Assembly (NCBI RefSeq): GCF_014132155.1
Contig: NZ_BLJQ01000008.1
Span: forward strand, 1-64,000
Length of the DNA: 64,000 nucleotides
Direction: 5' to 3'
Origin: Gluconobacter sp. Gdi
GTDB taxonomy: Bacteria; Pseudomonadota; Alphaproteobacteria; Acetobacterales; Acetobacteraceae
In this document: piece by piece, positions 17,487-26,436 of the stretch
Layout of the letters: the number at the start of each line of letters is the position of its first letter
Numbering within the stretch: the first letter of the stretch is position 1
Program-made: the position numbers and the translations under genes
Notes under the pieces: generated by a model
Databases searched by the model: none
Seen by the model: only the letters and a program-made list of their open reading frames with translations
Told to the model about the DNA's origin: nothing

Positions 17487-19883
17487 ATGCCTTTTCTTTC
17501 TGAAAAAAATCTTCTTTTTCCTGCTACAGGTAGGAATTCTCTGCCTTCCCTTTTGGGGACAACATGCGGCATCGCAGCATTCATGGGCGTCATTATCCAC
17601 CAGGCTCATGCTGCGACCGTCCCTTCCCGATCGCTCCATAGGACACAGCATCCTGCTTCGTCATCACGAGAAACGCATCAAAAACAGCGGCTTTCGCCCA
17701 GTCGCCCCGCGATAGTGCAAGCCAAAGGCTTAGGTGAATCGTTTTCAGTTCACGGGCGGTCTTACGCCGCGCGACGAGCCGCAGCCCTGCAAAAGACGCC
17801 ACAATCGGCAAGTTTGCTGTCTGCATCACAGCTCGAACGATTGGGCGTTCAGAATACCAAGCAACTCGCCCGGCTCACACCCAATCTTTATATTCCGAAC
17901 AATATGCCAGGCTACGCAGTTCTGAATTACTTCATTCGAGGCATTGGTGAGATTGATCCACAAGGTGAACCCTCAGTTGGCACCTATCTCGACGGGGTCT
18001 ACCTTCCTCGAAACATGGGCAACATGCAGGAACTTCTTGATGTGGCTGACATCGAAGTAGACCGTGGTCCTGTCGTATTTTCCGGACATCAGTCGGAGGG
18101 AGGAGCGGTCAGGATCAATACCCTCGTTCCCACCAATCAGAGGCGCTTCGTCGCGCAGACTGGATATGGAACCTATAACGAGTACCAGATTGGTGTTGCA
18201 GCCAGTGGTGCTCTCGTAAAAGACAAAGTCTACGGAAGTATAGCATTTGGCCGTCATGCCCGAGGCGGGATCGATCATAACTATACGGTTGGGAAAGACA
18301 CCAATAACATCGATTATACCCAGGCCCGCGGAAAGCTACGCTTCACGCCTAACGAGGACCTGGACATTACCCTTGCTTTCGATGGCACAATAGATGGCAG
18401 CACCAACAAGGGTGTCGGAAACCTTCTGAACCCTTATATCTACGGGAATTATAATCAGCTTTTTCCGAAAAATAACTACAGTGAAGCTGGTTTCATCGGG
18501 AACGTGAGATATACGCTTTCCCCACATCTGAAGCTCTATTCCATCACGGGTATCAGAGGATACGACGACAAAGGAATTTACGACAACACTGGTGATTATT
18601 ATTCCCGGACATCCCAGCCTCTTTATTACAAGGATAGAATGTATTCTCAGGAGCTGAAGCTTCACGGAGATTACGGCAAGGTTGATTTTAATGTCGGCGC
18701 ATACTTCATGTATGAAGACTGGTTCACTCAACGCTGGGCCAATAATTCTTCGGGGACGGCAACCAATGATCCGGCGAAGATCCGTTATGCACCAGTTTAT
18801 GCCGTCATTGATCAGGTCACACGAAACTGGGCGCTTTATGGGGAAGCGAATTATCATATCACGCGTGCCCTGACCTTCACTGCCGGACTGCGCTTTAACT
18901 GGGAGAACCATTCAAATTCTGAGACTTTGAATTATCTGGCGCCAGGTCCTTCGCACCAGTCAACGCCGGCCAACCAGCTTTCCTATATTCTCTGGGGAGT
19001 GCCGGGTGATCTGGCCTGGCAGGTTTCAGATCGTAAAAGCTGGATCCAGCTTCTCCCGAAAGGCACGCTGACTTATCAGGTTCGTCCAAACCTGATGACA
19101 TATGCTTCCATCTCCCAGGGTGGGAAATCAGCAGGATATGATTTTCGGGCACAGAGCCCAACGGCGTCCGGAAGCCTTCAGGCCTCCACACCCTATAATC
19201 CGGAGATCGTTACAACCTACGAAGTGGGCCTTAAAAGTGATCCCCTGCCCGGTCGGGTCCATTTCAATGGGGCTCTCTTCTGGAACCAGTTTGACGACAT
19301 CCAGCTAACCACCACAGATCCATCAAATGGGCTTGCGCGGCGTTTTAATGCAGGAAAGGGTCATTCCGTAGGCGCCGAAGCAGAGACTTTTGTCCAGATC
19401 ACTCGCGATCTGGATCTGCATTACACAGCGTCTTACCTTTATTCTGCGTTAGATAAATTCCGTGGACGCGTTAGCCGGACGGTTCTTGCTAGCGGTCAGG
19501 TCTATAACAATACGCCGTATGCAGGCGCTCCCCTCCCTTACTCCCCACGGTTCCAGACGATGGGATCTCTAACCTATAAAATTCCGGTTCGGCTGCCCGG
19601 AGTATTCCGTATTGGCGCGGATGTTTCATTCCAGACTGCGCTTTACACCAGTTCTCAAACCAATCCGCAGAACCGTCTGACGCCGCAGACTTATGTAAAC
19701 GCCATGGCAAGCTGGACCAGCCCTGACAAGCGCTGGTTCCTGCAGGCTACTGCCCGAAATCTGCTTGATCGGCGGTATCTGCAAAGCACAACGTTTGTTC
19801 AGGGAGGGGGCGTGCCCGTTTATGAATCGGCACAGTTTGCTGACCCAAGAACAATCTATGTGACTGCGAAGTTTACCCTCTAG
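17487..19883 (+). CDS. TonB-dependent receptor, sulfur-island type
   Basis: 798 residues. The N-terminal region contains a hydrophobic export signal (GIAAFMGVIIHQAHA, ending near residue 42). The plug domain (about 95-215) includes LLSASQLERLGVQNTKQLA, YFIRGIGEIDPQGEPSVGTY and VADIEVDRGPVVFSGHQSEG, and the barrel ends in KFTL. The plug is of the class with LTPNLYIPN-type sequence seen in receptors for non-siderophore substrates. It is divergent from the monooxygenase/TonB operon and followed by a binding protein, flavoprotein and ferredoxin operon, so transport of an organosulfur compound is a reasonable inference. The start codon has only a weak ribosome site (TGAGGC), so translation might begin slightly elsewhere. 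Confidence 0.87.
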   Translation: MPFLSEKNLLFPATGRNSLPSLLGTTCGIAAFMGVIIHQAHAATVPSRSLHRTQHPASSSRETHQKQRLSPSRPAIVQAKGLGESFSVHGRSYAARRAAALQKTPQSASLLSASQLERLGVQNTKQLARLTPNLYIPNNMPGYAVLNYFIRGIGEIDPQGEPSVGTYLDGVYLPRNMGNMQELLDVADIEVDRGPVVFSGHQSEGGAVRINTLVPTNQRRFVAQTGYGTYNEYQIGVAASGALVKDKVYGSIAFGRHARGGIDHNYTVGKDTNNIDYTQARGKLRFTPNEDLDITLAFDGTIDGSTNKGVGNLLNPYIYGNYNQLFPKNNYSEAGFIGNVRYTLSPHLKLYSITGIRGYDDKGIYDNTGDYYSRTSQPLYYKDRMYSQELKLHGDYGKVDFNVGAYFMYEDWFTQRWANNSSGTATNDPAKIRYAPVYAVIDQVTRNWALYGEANYHITRALTFTAGLRFNWENHSNSETLNYLAPGPSHQSTPANQLSYILWGVPGDLAWQVSDRKSWIQLLPKGTLTYQVRPNLMTYASISQGGKSAGYDFRAQSPTASGSLQASTPYNPEIVTTYEVGLKSDPLPGRVHFNGALFWNQFDDIQLTTTDPSNGLARRFNAGKGHSVGAEAETFVQITRDLDLHYTASYLYSALDKFRGRVSRTVLASGQVYNNTPYAGAPLPYSPRFQTMGSLTYKIPVRLPGVFRIGADVSFQTALYTSSQTNPQNRLTPQTYVNAMASWTSPDKRWFLQATARNLLDRRYLQSTTFVQGGGVPVYESAQFADPRTIYVTAKFTL

Positions 19884-19957
19884 CAGAAATAACCCTACCT
19901 AAAAATCTTGGTTCAGGAGGTTTATAGGTAGGGGAAAATATCTTTATTCAGAATAAT

Positions 19958-20006
19958 AAAATGCATTGATTAATTTTTATCATTGGAAATTTAATCAATG
20001 CATTTT
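19958..20006 (+). repeat. Perfect 16-bp inverted repeat
   Basis: AAAATGCATTGATTAA (19958-19973) is repeated in inverse at 19991-20006 with a 17-nt spacer, followed by a short T run. It lies 75 bp after the receptor gene and 60 bp before the binding-protein gene, so it may be a receptor terminator or an operator or leader for the next operon. Confidence 0.6.
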
Positions 20007-20066
20007 TATGTTTGGTTTAAATAATAATTTCAACGTGCACAAGCAATAATATTTAGGTGTGATTTC

Positions 20067-21074
20067 ATGTCCCTGTCTTCGTCTGCCGTAAAGCGTCGTA
20101 GTTTTCTTGGCCTCGCATCTGCTGCTGCGGGTTCGAGACTGTTGCCCCAGGGGCTGGCGGCTCAGACAGAAGACATCTCCCACATTACGCTGAGAGCGGC
20201 CACGTTCCGCGGGGCGGACCAGACGCTTCTTAAAGAAACGAGACTTGATGACTTTCCCTACAAGGTCAGTTTCAGCGAGTTCAACTCAGGAAACATCATT
20301 GCTCAGGCCATTAATGCCGATGCCTTGGATATCGGCGGCTGGAGCGAAATTCCGATGGTCTTTGCGGCTACATCCGGAGCACGGATTTCCATTGTTGCAA
20401 CGCTGGAGGGGCCGACAACCGATCAGGTTCTGCTTGTTCCGACACAGTCGACTGCGAAATCAATCAAGGAGCTTAAAGGCAAGAGAATTGGCTATATCAA
20501 GGCCACAACAGCCCATTACTTTCTGATCCGGATGCTGGAGCAGCATGGTCTTTCCTGGCACGACATCACGCCTGTCGCGCTCAGCATCAGCGAAGGGCTG
20601 ACGGCCATGAAATCAGGCAGCCTCGATGGATGGGCAACATATGGATATGCCATTCAGATGCTGGAATCTGACGGAACGGCTCGCATCTTGCAAAGTGCTG
20701 CTGACATTCTTTCAGGCCATTATTTCATTGGTGCCAATCCGCTCCGTCTGAAAGATCAGGCCTTCCGCGCCGCTGCAGCAGATTATCTTGGGCGGCTCAA
20801 CAAGGCTTATTCCATCTTAAGTCACGATAAGCCGCGCTGGGCGCACGCTGTATCCCCCGTGATTCAGGTGCCTGAACCTCTGGTATTGAACTATCTGCAA
20901 AACCAGAACCGCCCCTATTATCTGCGCTCCTGGCATAAAAACGACATTACCTCGGCGCAGGAGATAGCAAACACCTTTGTCAGAAGCGGTTTCCTTCCCC
21001 CTGGAACAGATCCTGCGTCAATCTTCTCTCCTGTTCTCTCCGATGCGCTGGATCGCCAGAGTTCCCGTCTGTGA
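20067..21074 (+). CDS. SsuA/NMT1-type ABC substrate-binding protein
   Basis: 335 residues with a twin-arginine-type signal (KRRSFLGLASAAAGS, residues 9-23). The mature part shows features of the sulfonate/nitrate/taurine binding family: ADALDIGGWSEIPMVFAA near the N-lobe, LKGKRIGYIKATTAHYFLIR at the hinge, and LDGWATYGYAIQMLE. It would capture an aliphatic sulfonate or related compound in the periplasm. No permease or ATPase gene follows; instead it is translationally coupled (ATGA) to a flavoprotein and then a ferredoxin. It may share the SsuBC pair encoded at 24866-26436. Ligand unknown. Confidence 0.82.
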   Translation: MSLSSSAVKRRSFLGLASAAAGSRLLPQGLAAQTEDISHITLRAATFRGADQTLLKETRLDDFPYKVSFSEFNSGNIIAQAINADALDIGGWSEIPMVFAATSGARISIVATLEGPTTDQVLLVPTQSTAKSIKELKGKRIGYIKATTAHYFLIRMLEQHGLSWHDITPVALSISEGLTAMKSGSLDGWATYGYAIQMLESDGTARILQSAADILSGHYFIGANPLRLKDQAFRAAAADYLGRLNKAYSILSHDKPRWAHAVSPVIQVPEPLVLNYLQNQNRPYYLRSWHKNDITSAQEIANTFVRSGFLPPGTDPASIFSPVLSDALDRQSSRL

Positions 21075-22630
21075 AGTTCTCGTCGTCTCTTCGGCTGGAG
21101 GCAGACGTTCTGATTATCGGTGGCGGGCTGGCAGGATGCTGGGCGGCCATTACCGCAGCTCAGACGGGCGCCAGAGTTGTTGTTGCTGAAAAAGGATATT
21201 GTGGAACCGCAGGGGTAGCAGCCTCTGCTGGCCCAGGGCACTGGTTCATCCCTCCTGACGGAACCCTTCGCCGCGATGCTATTGCCCGGCGCCTTGAAAC
21301 CGCACAGGGACTGGGCGATGCGGACTGGATGGAAACTATTATTGACCGGACATTCCGAACCCTGCCCACCATTGCCAGCCATTATCGCTATACGCAGGAT
21401 GATAACGGGAAGGTCAGATACCATGCCCTGCGTGGCCCGGAATATCTTCGCGCTCTTCGCCAGAAGGCGCTGGATTGTGGTGTCACTGTACTGGATCATA
21501 GCCCTGCCCTGGCCCTGCTTCGCCATGGGGATACCAGTATCGCGGGCGCTACGGGGGTATCTCTGAAATCAGGACATGATCAATGGATCGTCCGTTCTGG
21601 TGCTACCATTCTGGCTACCGGAGGGTGTGCTTTTCGATCCCACCTTCTGGGGAGTGCAAACAATACCGGAGACGGGCTTCTGATGGCCGCTGACGCTGGG
21701 GCCTGTTTCTCCGGAATGGAATTTTCGGCCTTTTTCACGATCGTTCCGGCCAACACGACAATGGCCCGAACCATGATCTATAGTTTTGCGCGATATTATG
21801 ATGCTGCCGGTCATGAACTTGAACGACCGCCTGGCTCACACGACAATAGCTTTCTCGCCAGAGCTTTGAAAAAGGGGCAGGTCTTCTGTGATCTCTCGGG
21901 CGTCCCAGAGGACATTCGCAGACAACTGCCGCAGATTTCTCCAAATGTGCCGATAACTTTTCAGCGCCTTGGAATAGATCCTTTTTCCCAAAAATTCCCC
22001 GTTTCTCTGGTGGGTGAAGGAACAATTCGTGGCGTCGGCGGCATCCGCGTCATGGACAGGCACAGTGGCTGTGGGGTTCCGGGGCTCTATGTCGCTGGCG
22101 ATGTAGCTTCGCGAGAACCTGTAACTGGGGCCATATCAGGAGGTGGTGCCGTCAATGCGGCCTGGGCCCTGTCTTCCGGTTGCATCGCAGCAGAGGCTGC
22201 TGTTGCTTACACACGCAGGCAGCGACGCTCCCTGAAAGAGCCCGTCACACTGCCAGAATACGAAGCCATTGCCGGGGATTCCACGGCCGTCGAACACGCT
22301 GTTCAGCGTGAAATGCTGTCTCCAAATAAACAGTATTTCCGAACAGCATCATCCCTGAAACAGTCGTCTCAGGCACTGGAAGACGCGTGGGAGCGTCTGT
22401 CGCTTGGCGATGTCCATCAGGCAGGAGCGCGCGCACGGCTTCGACATCAGGAATTGAAGGCCCTCACGGCGGTTGCGCGCTGGTGTACGGCAAGCGCTCT
22501 GGCCCGGAAGGAAAGCCGGGGACTTCACTATCGCTGTGATGCTGAAAGTGTAGCCATGCCCGCCCATATTCTGAGCGGCGGCCTTGCAAAACCGTGGACC
22601 CGCTCGGTCCCAGCGAAAGTACCCTCATGA
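21071..22630 (+). CDS. AprA/FrdA-like FAD-dependent oxidoreductase
   Basis: 519 residues. The dinucleotide-binding motif GGGLAG (residues 17-22) opens a fumarate-reductase/adenylylsulfate-reductase-type FAD domain. ASAGPGHWFIPPDG, ILATGGCAFRSHLLGS and the C-terminal FAD signature GLYVAGDVASREPVTG are all visible. It overlaps the binding-protein gene by 4 bp and the ferredoxin gene by 4 bp, so the three are one operon. The pairing with a two-cluster ferredoxin parallels AprAB, where electrons pass between FAD and 4Fe-4S clusters. However, the sequence is shorter than dissimilatory AprA and the substrate need not be APS. A role in reducing or oxidising an imported sulfur compound is my inference. 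Confidence 0.8.
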   Translation: MKFSSSLRLEADVLIIGGGLAGCWAAITAAQTGARVVVAEKGYCGTAGVAASAGPGHWFIPPDGTLRRDAIARRLETAQGLGDADWMETIIDRTFRTLPTIASHYRYTQDDNGKVRYHALRGPEYLRALRQKALDCGVTVLDHSPALALLRHGDTSIAGATGVSLKSGHDQWIVRSGATILATGGCAFRSHLLGSANNTGDGLLMAADAGACFSGMEFSAFFTIVPANTTMARTMIYSFARYYDAAGHELERPPGSHDNSFLARALKKGQVFCDLSGVPEDIRRQLPQISPNVPITFQRLGIDPFSQKFPVSLVGEGTIRGVGGIRVMDRHSGCGVPGLYVAGDVASREPVTGAISGGGAVNAAWALSSGCIAAEAAVAYTRRQRRSLKEPVTLPEYEAIAGDSTAVEHAVQREMLSPNKQYFRTASSLKQSSQALEDAWERLSLGDVHQAGARARLRHQELKALTAVARWCTASALARKESRGLHYRCDAESVAMPAHILSGGLAKPWTRSVPAKVPS

Positions 22631-22971
22631 TTGAACTGATTGTTGAGACCCGTTGCACGGCCTGCAATATCTGTGTGGAGGTCTGCCCACGCGATGTTTT
22701 AAGCCCTCGCGAAGGACAGCCGCCCATCATTGCCTATCAGGTAGACTGCCAGACCTGTTTCCTGTGCGAGCTTTACTGCAAAACAGACGCCATTTACGTT
22801 CATCCAGACGCCACCCAGGCGCATCCACAGAATGCGGAGATTTTGGAAGCATCAGGCCTGCTGGGAGAGTATCGCCGGAATTCTGGCTGGGATGAGTGGT
22901 CAGTTCATGAAGAGCTGAGAAATCAGCACTGGCGTATGGAAGATGTCTTTCGACGTGCCAGATCACCCTGA
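22627..22971 (+). CDS. Two-[4Fe-4S] ferredoxin (AprB-like)
   Basis: 114 residues from ATG 22627, overlapping the flavoprotein stop; an upstream in-frame start would lie deep inside that gene. Two clusters are evident: C10-x2-C13-x2-C16-x3-C20-P (CTACNICVEVCP) and C41-x2-C44-x2-C47-x3-C51 (CQTCFLCELYC). A 50-residue C-terminal tail rich in Trp, Glu and Arg (NSGWDEWSVHEELRNQHW) resembles the tail that AprB wraps over its flavoprotein partner. It most likely carries electrons for the preceding enzyme. A strong terminator follows. Confidence 0.85.
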   Translation: MIELIVETRCTACNICVEVCPRDVLSPREGQPPIIAYQVDCQTCFLCELYCKTDAIYVHPDATQAHPQNAEILEASGLLGEYRRNSGWDEWSVHEELRNQHWRMEDVFRRARSP

Positions 22972-22981
22972 GACCCATTGA

Positions 22982-23012
22982 GGGGAGACAAAGGTCTCCC
23001 CTTTTGTTTTTT
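22982..23012 (+). terminator. Intrinsic terminator of the binding protein/flavoprotein/ferredoxin operon
   Basis: GGGGAGAC (22982-22989), loop AAAG, GTCTCCCC (22994-23001), then TTTTGTTTTTT. The T-tract reaches the stop codon of the convergent monooxygenase gene. Confidence 0.9.
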
Positions 23013-24096
23013 ATCCGGCAGCGCGTGATGGCTGTGCTTCAAGAGTAGCAATTTTCTCCCGGACAAGCGGAATAAGATCACGACCGTAACGTCGCGCATC
23101 TTCCAGCGGCTCAAATCCCCGGATCAGGAAGTTGTCGATACCCAGCTTGTAATATTCCACCAGAGCGTCTGCGACCTGTTCAGGCGTCCCAACCAGCCCG
23201 GTCGAATTTCCGGCAGCGCCGGTCAGGCTGGCAACCCCCGTCCAGAGACGTTCATCCCGCCGGCGGGTAGTCGCCGTTTCCAGCAAGCGGCGTGAACCAT
23301 CATTCGGCGGTTGATGACCTGTGACGGGCAGTCCAGACTGTTCTCGGGCTGCACGCACAAGATTTTCGACCTCCTCTGCCCGCTTCCAGGCAGCATCTTC
23401 CGTATCCGCGATAATTGGACGCAGAGACAGGGAAAAACCAATTGTTCGACCATGGCGAGCAGCAGAAGACCGTACACGACTGACGATTTCGCGGGTTGCG
23501 TCCAACGTTTCCCCCCACGTTGCATAAACGTCAGCATGTTTTCCCGCGACATCCAGAGCTTCAGCAGAAGTGCCACCGAAGAAAACCGGAAGATTCTGCG
23601 GGTGAATGGAACTCTGTGCCTGCCGAATATGATAGAAACGCCCGTCATGATCGAACGGTGTGGAAGCACTCCATTCCTGCTTCAGAATATCGAGATATTC
23701 GTCGCTGCGGACATAACGTTCCGCCTTGGTTGTACCGACGTCCCCGTCGCGGGCCATTTCAGTATCTGCGCCCCCGGTGATGATATGAACGGCCACACGG
23801 CCCTGCGAAAGCTGATCAAGCGTTGCGAGCTGCCGAGCGGCAAGTGTAGGCTGCGTAAAGCCAGGGCGATGTGCGACCAGAAAACCCAGCCGGCTGGTTA
23901 AAGCCGCTCCATAAGCTGCCACAAGCTGGCTCTCGGGTGAATTGGAGCCAAACGGAATCAGGACGCGGTCAAAGCCGCCCTCTTCCTGAACCTGCAAGGC
24001 TTCGCGAACGTAGGAAAGATCCAGCGCGCGATCGCGCACGCCTGCATGAATTTCAGATCTATTATTGAAACCAATATAACCGATGAAGTTAACCAT
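23011..24096 (-). CDS. SsuD-like FMNH2-dependent monooxygenase
   Basis: 361 residues of the LLM flavin-dependent family; GGAGAAT precedes the ATG. Conserved segments include VLIPFGSNSPESQLVAA, LGFLVAHRPGFTQPTLAARQ, GRVAVHIITGGADTE and YYKLGIDNFLIRGFEPL. Such enzymes use FMNH2 and O2 to release sulfite from alkanesulfonates, methanesulfonate or dimethylsulfone. It is the last gene of a minus-strand operon with a permease, an ATPase and a nitroreductase, which supports sulfonate use. Similarity in layout to SsuD, MsuD and SfnG does not decide the substrate. It is a paralogue of the enzymes at 16013 and 32868. Confidence 0.85.
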   Translation of the reverse strand: MVNFIGYIGFNNRSEIHAGVRDRALDLSYVREALQVQEEGGFDRVLIPFGSNSPESQLVAAYGAALTSRLGFLVAHRPGFTQPTLAARQLATLDQLSQGRVAVHIITGGADTEMARDGDVGTTKAERYVRSDEYLDILKQEWSASTPFDHDGRFYHIRQAQSSIHPQNLPVFFGGTSAEALDVAGKHADVYATWGETLDATREIVSRVRSSAARHGRTIGFSLSLRPIIADTEDAAWKRAEEVENLVRAAREQSGLPVTGHQPPNDGSRRLLETATTRRRDERLWTGVASLTGAAGNSTGLVGTPEQVADALVEYYKLGIDNFLIRGFEPLEDARRYGRDLIPLVREKIATLEAQPSRAAG

Positions 24097-24232
24097 AACG
24101 ATTCTCCATTTGTATTATCTCTTCATCGTAAAATAAAAATATTCGAAATAATCGTGATTTCGGAAAAGGATATTCATTAGAAAAACTGGACGAAAGCGCC
24201 CTCCCTAAAGAAGGAAAGGCGCGGTCTTTGTC

Positions 24233-24838
24233 TTACTGACCGTCAGGGCTGAAACGTCCTTCAAAAGCGACTTTCTCAAGCGGCAGGCGATCGGAAGGCT
24301 GTTCACGCTGACGGAGCCCTTCCGGCAGGGCGGCGGCATCGGCCTGACGGCCAATCACAAGAGCTGCATGCACCTCATAATCCTCCGGAAGTTCCAGTCC
24401 TGCCTGAGCCAGATCGTGGTCGAAGCCACTGATCGGATGAACGGCCCATCCCGCCTGTGAGGCCTGAAGCTGTATGAGAACAGAAGCGGCACCGGCATCA
24501 AAAGCATGCGTCGGCACCGGAGAAGGTTCACCTGTTCTATCAGAGATGGTGATTGTTCTGGACACTATGTAAATGATCGCTGAGGCATTTTCGGCCCAGC
24601 TTCGGTTGAACGGGATCAGCCATGACAGGAACCGTTCCCAGTCCGGCGTGTTCCGGCGTGCGTGAATGAAGCGCCAGGGCTGGAGATTGTAAGCTGAAGG
24701 TGCCCAACGTCCCGCATCCAGAAAAACTTGCAGGTCTTTCGGATCAATTTCCTCAGGCTGAAAGGCCCGTGGAGACCAGCGATTGAGAATAACCGGCAGG
24801 ATAGAAGACTCCGGAGCACGGTCAGGGGCAGTCGTCAT
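24233..24838 (-). CDS. Nitroreductase-family flavoprotein
   Basis: 201 residues. The FMN-binding N-terminus of the family is visible (LNRWSPRAFQPEEID, then RWAPSAYNLQPWRFIHAR), as is the C-terminal region with HPISGFDHD. These dimeric enzymes reduce quinones, nitro groups or flavins with NAD(P)H. The gene sits between the ABC ATPase and the LLM monooxygenase, where an SsuE-type FMN reductase is normally found, so it may supply FMNH2. That role is inferred from position only. An imperfect GC hairpin at 24196-24222 follows it and may reduce read-through into the monooxygenase gene, 136 bp away. Confidence 0.8.
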   Translation of the reverse strand: MTTAPDRAPESSILPVILNRWSPRAFQPEEIDPKDLQVFLDAGRWAPSAYNLQPWRFIHARRNTPDWERFLSWLIPFNRSWAENASAIIYIVSRTITISDRTGEPSPVPTHAFDAGAASVLIQLQASQAGWAVHPISGFDHDLAQAGLELPEDYEVHAALVIGRQADAAALPEGLRQREQPSDRLPLEKVAFEGRFSPDGQ

Positions 24839-24865
24839 GGAATTGGCCTTATCAGAAATACGGAC

Positions 24866-25600
24866 TTATGCAGCATGCACGCCCAGCGCATTGAGTAACA
24901 GACTACGCAGCCCCTCGAACGCTGGATCAGAGTGTCGTCGAGGACGCGGTATGGTAATGGGAACATCTACGCGAATGCGCCCGCGTTCAAGCACCACAGC
25001 CCGGTCGGCAAGCAGAAGAGCCTCGTCCACGTCGTGGGTTACGAGCAAAACCGCACACCTGTGTTTTTTCCAGAGATCTGCGACAAGGTGCTGCATCTTT
25101 AGCCGCGTTAGAGCATCCAGAGCTGCGAATGGCTCATCCAGCATTAGAAATGCGGGCTCTCTCACAAGCGCACGGGCAAGCGCTGCACGTTGGGCTTCGC
25201 CGCCGGAGAGCGTAAGCGGCCATGCGTTGCTTCTATGAGCCAGCCCCACCTCTTCCAAAACGGCGTCCGCACGCTGTCGGATGCCTTTGTCTTCCTGCCC
25301 CAGCACAACATTCTTCCACACGCGTTTCCATGGAAGAAGTCGATGCTCCTGAAACACGACTGAAACGTCACGAGGTCTGGTCACAGCTCCGTCTGTTACC
25401 GGGTCAAGTCCGGCCAGCGTTCTCAACAACGTGGACTTCCCAGAACCGCTATGCCCCAGCAGAGCAACAAACTCGCCGGGAGCAATCGCCAGATCCAGTC
25501 CATCCAGAACAGGAGGGCCATTGTTGAACCGTCGCGTCAGTTGCTCCACAATCACTGCTGTACCGCGATCAGCCTTCGAGTACGCTTGTGCGTGTGTCAT
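24866..25600 (-). CDS. ssuB: Sulfonate-type ABC transporter ATPase
   Basis: 244 residues with a full nucleotide-binding domain: Walker A GHSGSGKS (49-56), Q-loop VVFQEHRLLPW, signature LSGGEAQ (131-137), Walker B FLMLDEP (151-157) and switch His in LLVTHDVDEAL. FQEHRLLPWKRVWKNV is typical of the SsuB/TauB/NrtD subfamily. The start overlaps the permease gene by 4 bp, indicating coupled translation. With the permease at 25597 and the divergently encoded binding protein at 26623 it forms a complete importer. The gene name reflects family, not a proven substrate. Confidence 0.86.
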   Translation of the reverse strand: MTHAQAYSKADRGTAVIVEQLTRRFNNGPPVLDGLDLAIAPGEFVALLGHSGSGKSTLLRTLAGLDPVTDGAVTRPRDVSVVFQEHRLLPWKRVWKNVVLGQEDKGIRQRADAVLEEVGLAHRSNAWPLTLSGGEAQRAALARALVREPAFLMLDEPFAALDALTRLKMQHLVADLWKKHRCAVLLVTHDVDEALLLADRAVVLERGRIRVDVPITIPRPRRHSDPAFEGLRSLLLNALGVHAA

Positions 25601-26436
25601 GCCGTACGCCCTTTCCGTCCATCGGGCCGCCAGGCCAGCAGGGTGCTTTCCAGAAAGCGCACGATCTGGTCCGATATCAGGCCGAGCACACCGTAAACCA
25701 GTAGCCCCACAAGAATGATGTCCGTGCGCAGAAAGTCCTGAGCGTCCATCATCATGTGTCCAATGCCACTTTCCGCATTTACCTGCTCGGCCACCACAAG
25801 CATTAGCCAGGAGACCCCCACGGCATACCGCAGTCCGGTCAGGAAATCAGGCAATGCTCCGGGAAGGAAAACATCCCTGATCGTCTGCCACCGTGACAGG
25901 CCAAGCGTGGATGACATTTCCACGAGTTTCGGATCAATGGACCGGATGCCCTTATGCAGGTTCAGATAGATCGGGAATGTCGCCCCAAGGGCAACAAGCA
26001 GGATCTTGGGTGTTTCACCAATGCCGAACCACAGGATGAACAATGGAACGAGCGCCAGAGCGGGCAACGTCCGCAAAATTTGCAGGGGGGCATCAACAAC
26101 GTCTTCCCCGACACGGGACAGCCCCGAAACAAGCGCTAAAGCCACGCCAACGCTGATGGCAATGCCCAGACCGCTTCCTGCCCGTAAAAGCGAAACGCCA
26201 AGATTGAAAGGAAGCGTCCCGTCACGCACCAGCGTCCAGCCTGTTACCGCAATCTGGATCGGAGATGCGACCAGTCGTGTTGAAAGAAACCCAAGGGAGC
26301 ACGCGACCTGCCAGAGGCAGACCAGCACAAGAGGAGATGCAAAGCGCCTTATGGAAACAAGCCTCCGCAAACTCAGAGCCTTTCTCTTGGTTTCGGCAGT
26401 CTTGTACGTTCCAGTCAGTGTGATGGTATCTGACAT
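25597..26436 (-). CDS. ssuC: Sulfonate-type ABC transporter permease
   Basis: 279 residues if begun at ATG 26436, which has GAGAGGA 7 bases upstream; a TTG 24 bases earlier lacks such a site. About six membrane segments are seen, such as PLVLVCLWQVACSLGF and TLPALALVPLFILWFGIG. The cytoplasmic EAA-type loop (SSTLGLSRWQTIRDVFLPGA) contacts the ATPase. It is the first gene of a minus-strand operon with the ATPase, a nitroreductase and an LLM monooxygenase. Confidence 0.86.
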   Translation of the reverse strand: MSDTITLTGTYKTAETKRKALSLRRLVSIRRFASPLVLVCLWQVACSLGFLSTRLVASPIQIAVTGWTLVRDGTLPFNLGVSLLRAGSGLGIAISVGVALALVSGLSRVGEDVVDAPLQILRTLPALALVPLFILWFGIGETPKILLVALGATFPIYLNLHKGIRSIDPKLVEMSSTLGLSRWQTIRDVFLPGALPDFLTGLRYAVGVSWLMLVVAEQVNAESGIGHMMMDAQDFLRTDIILVGLLVYGVLGLISDQIVRFLESTLLAWRPDGRKGRTA

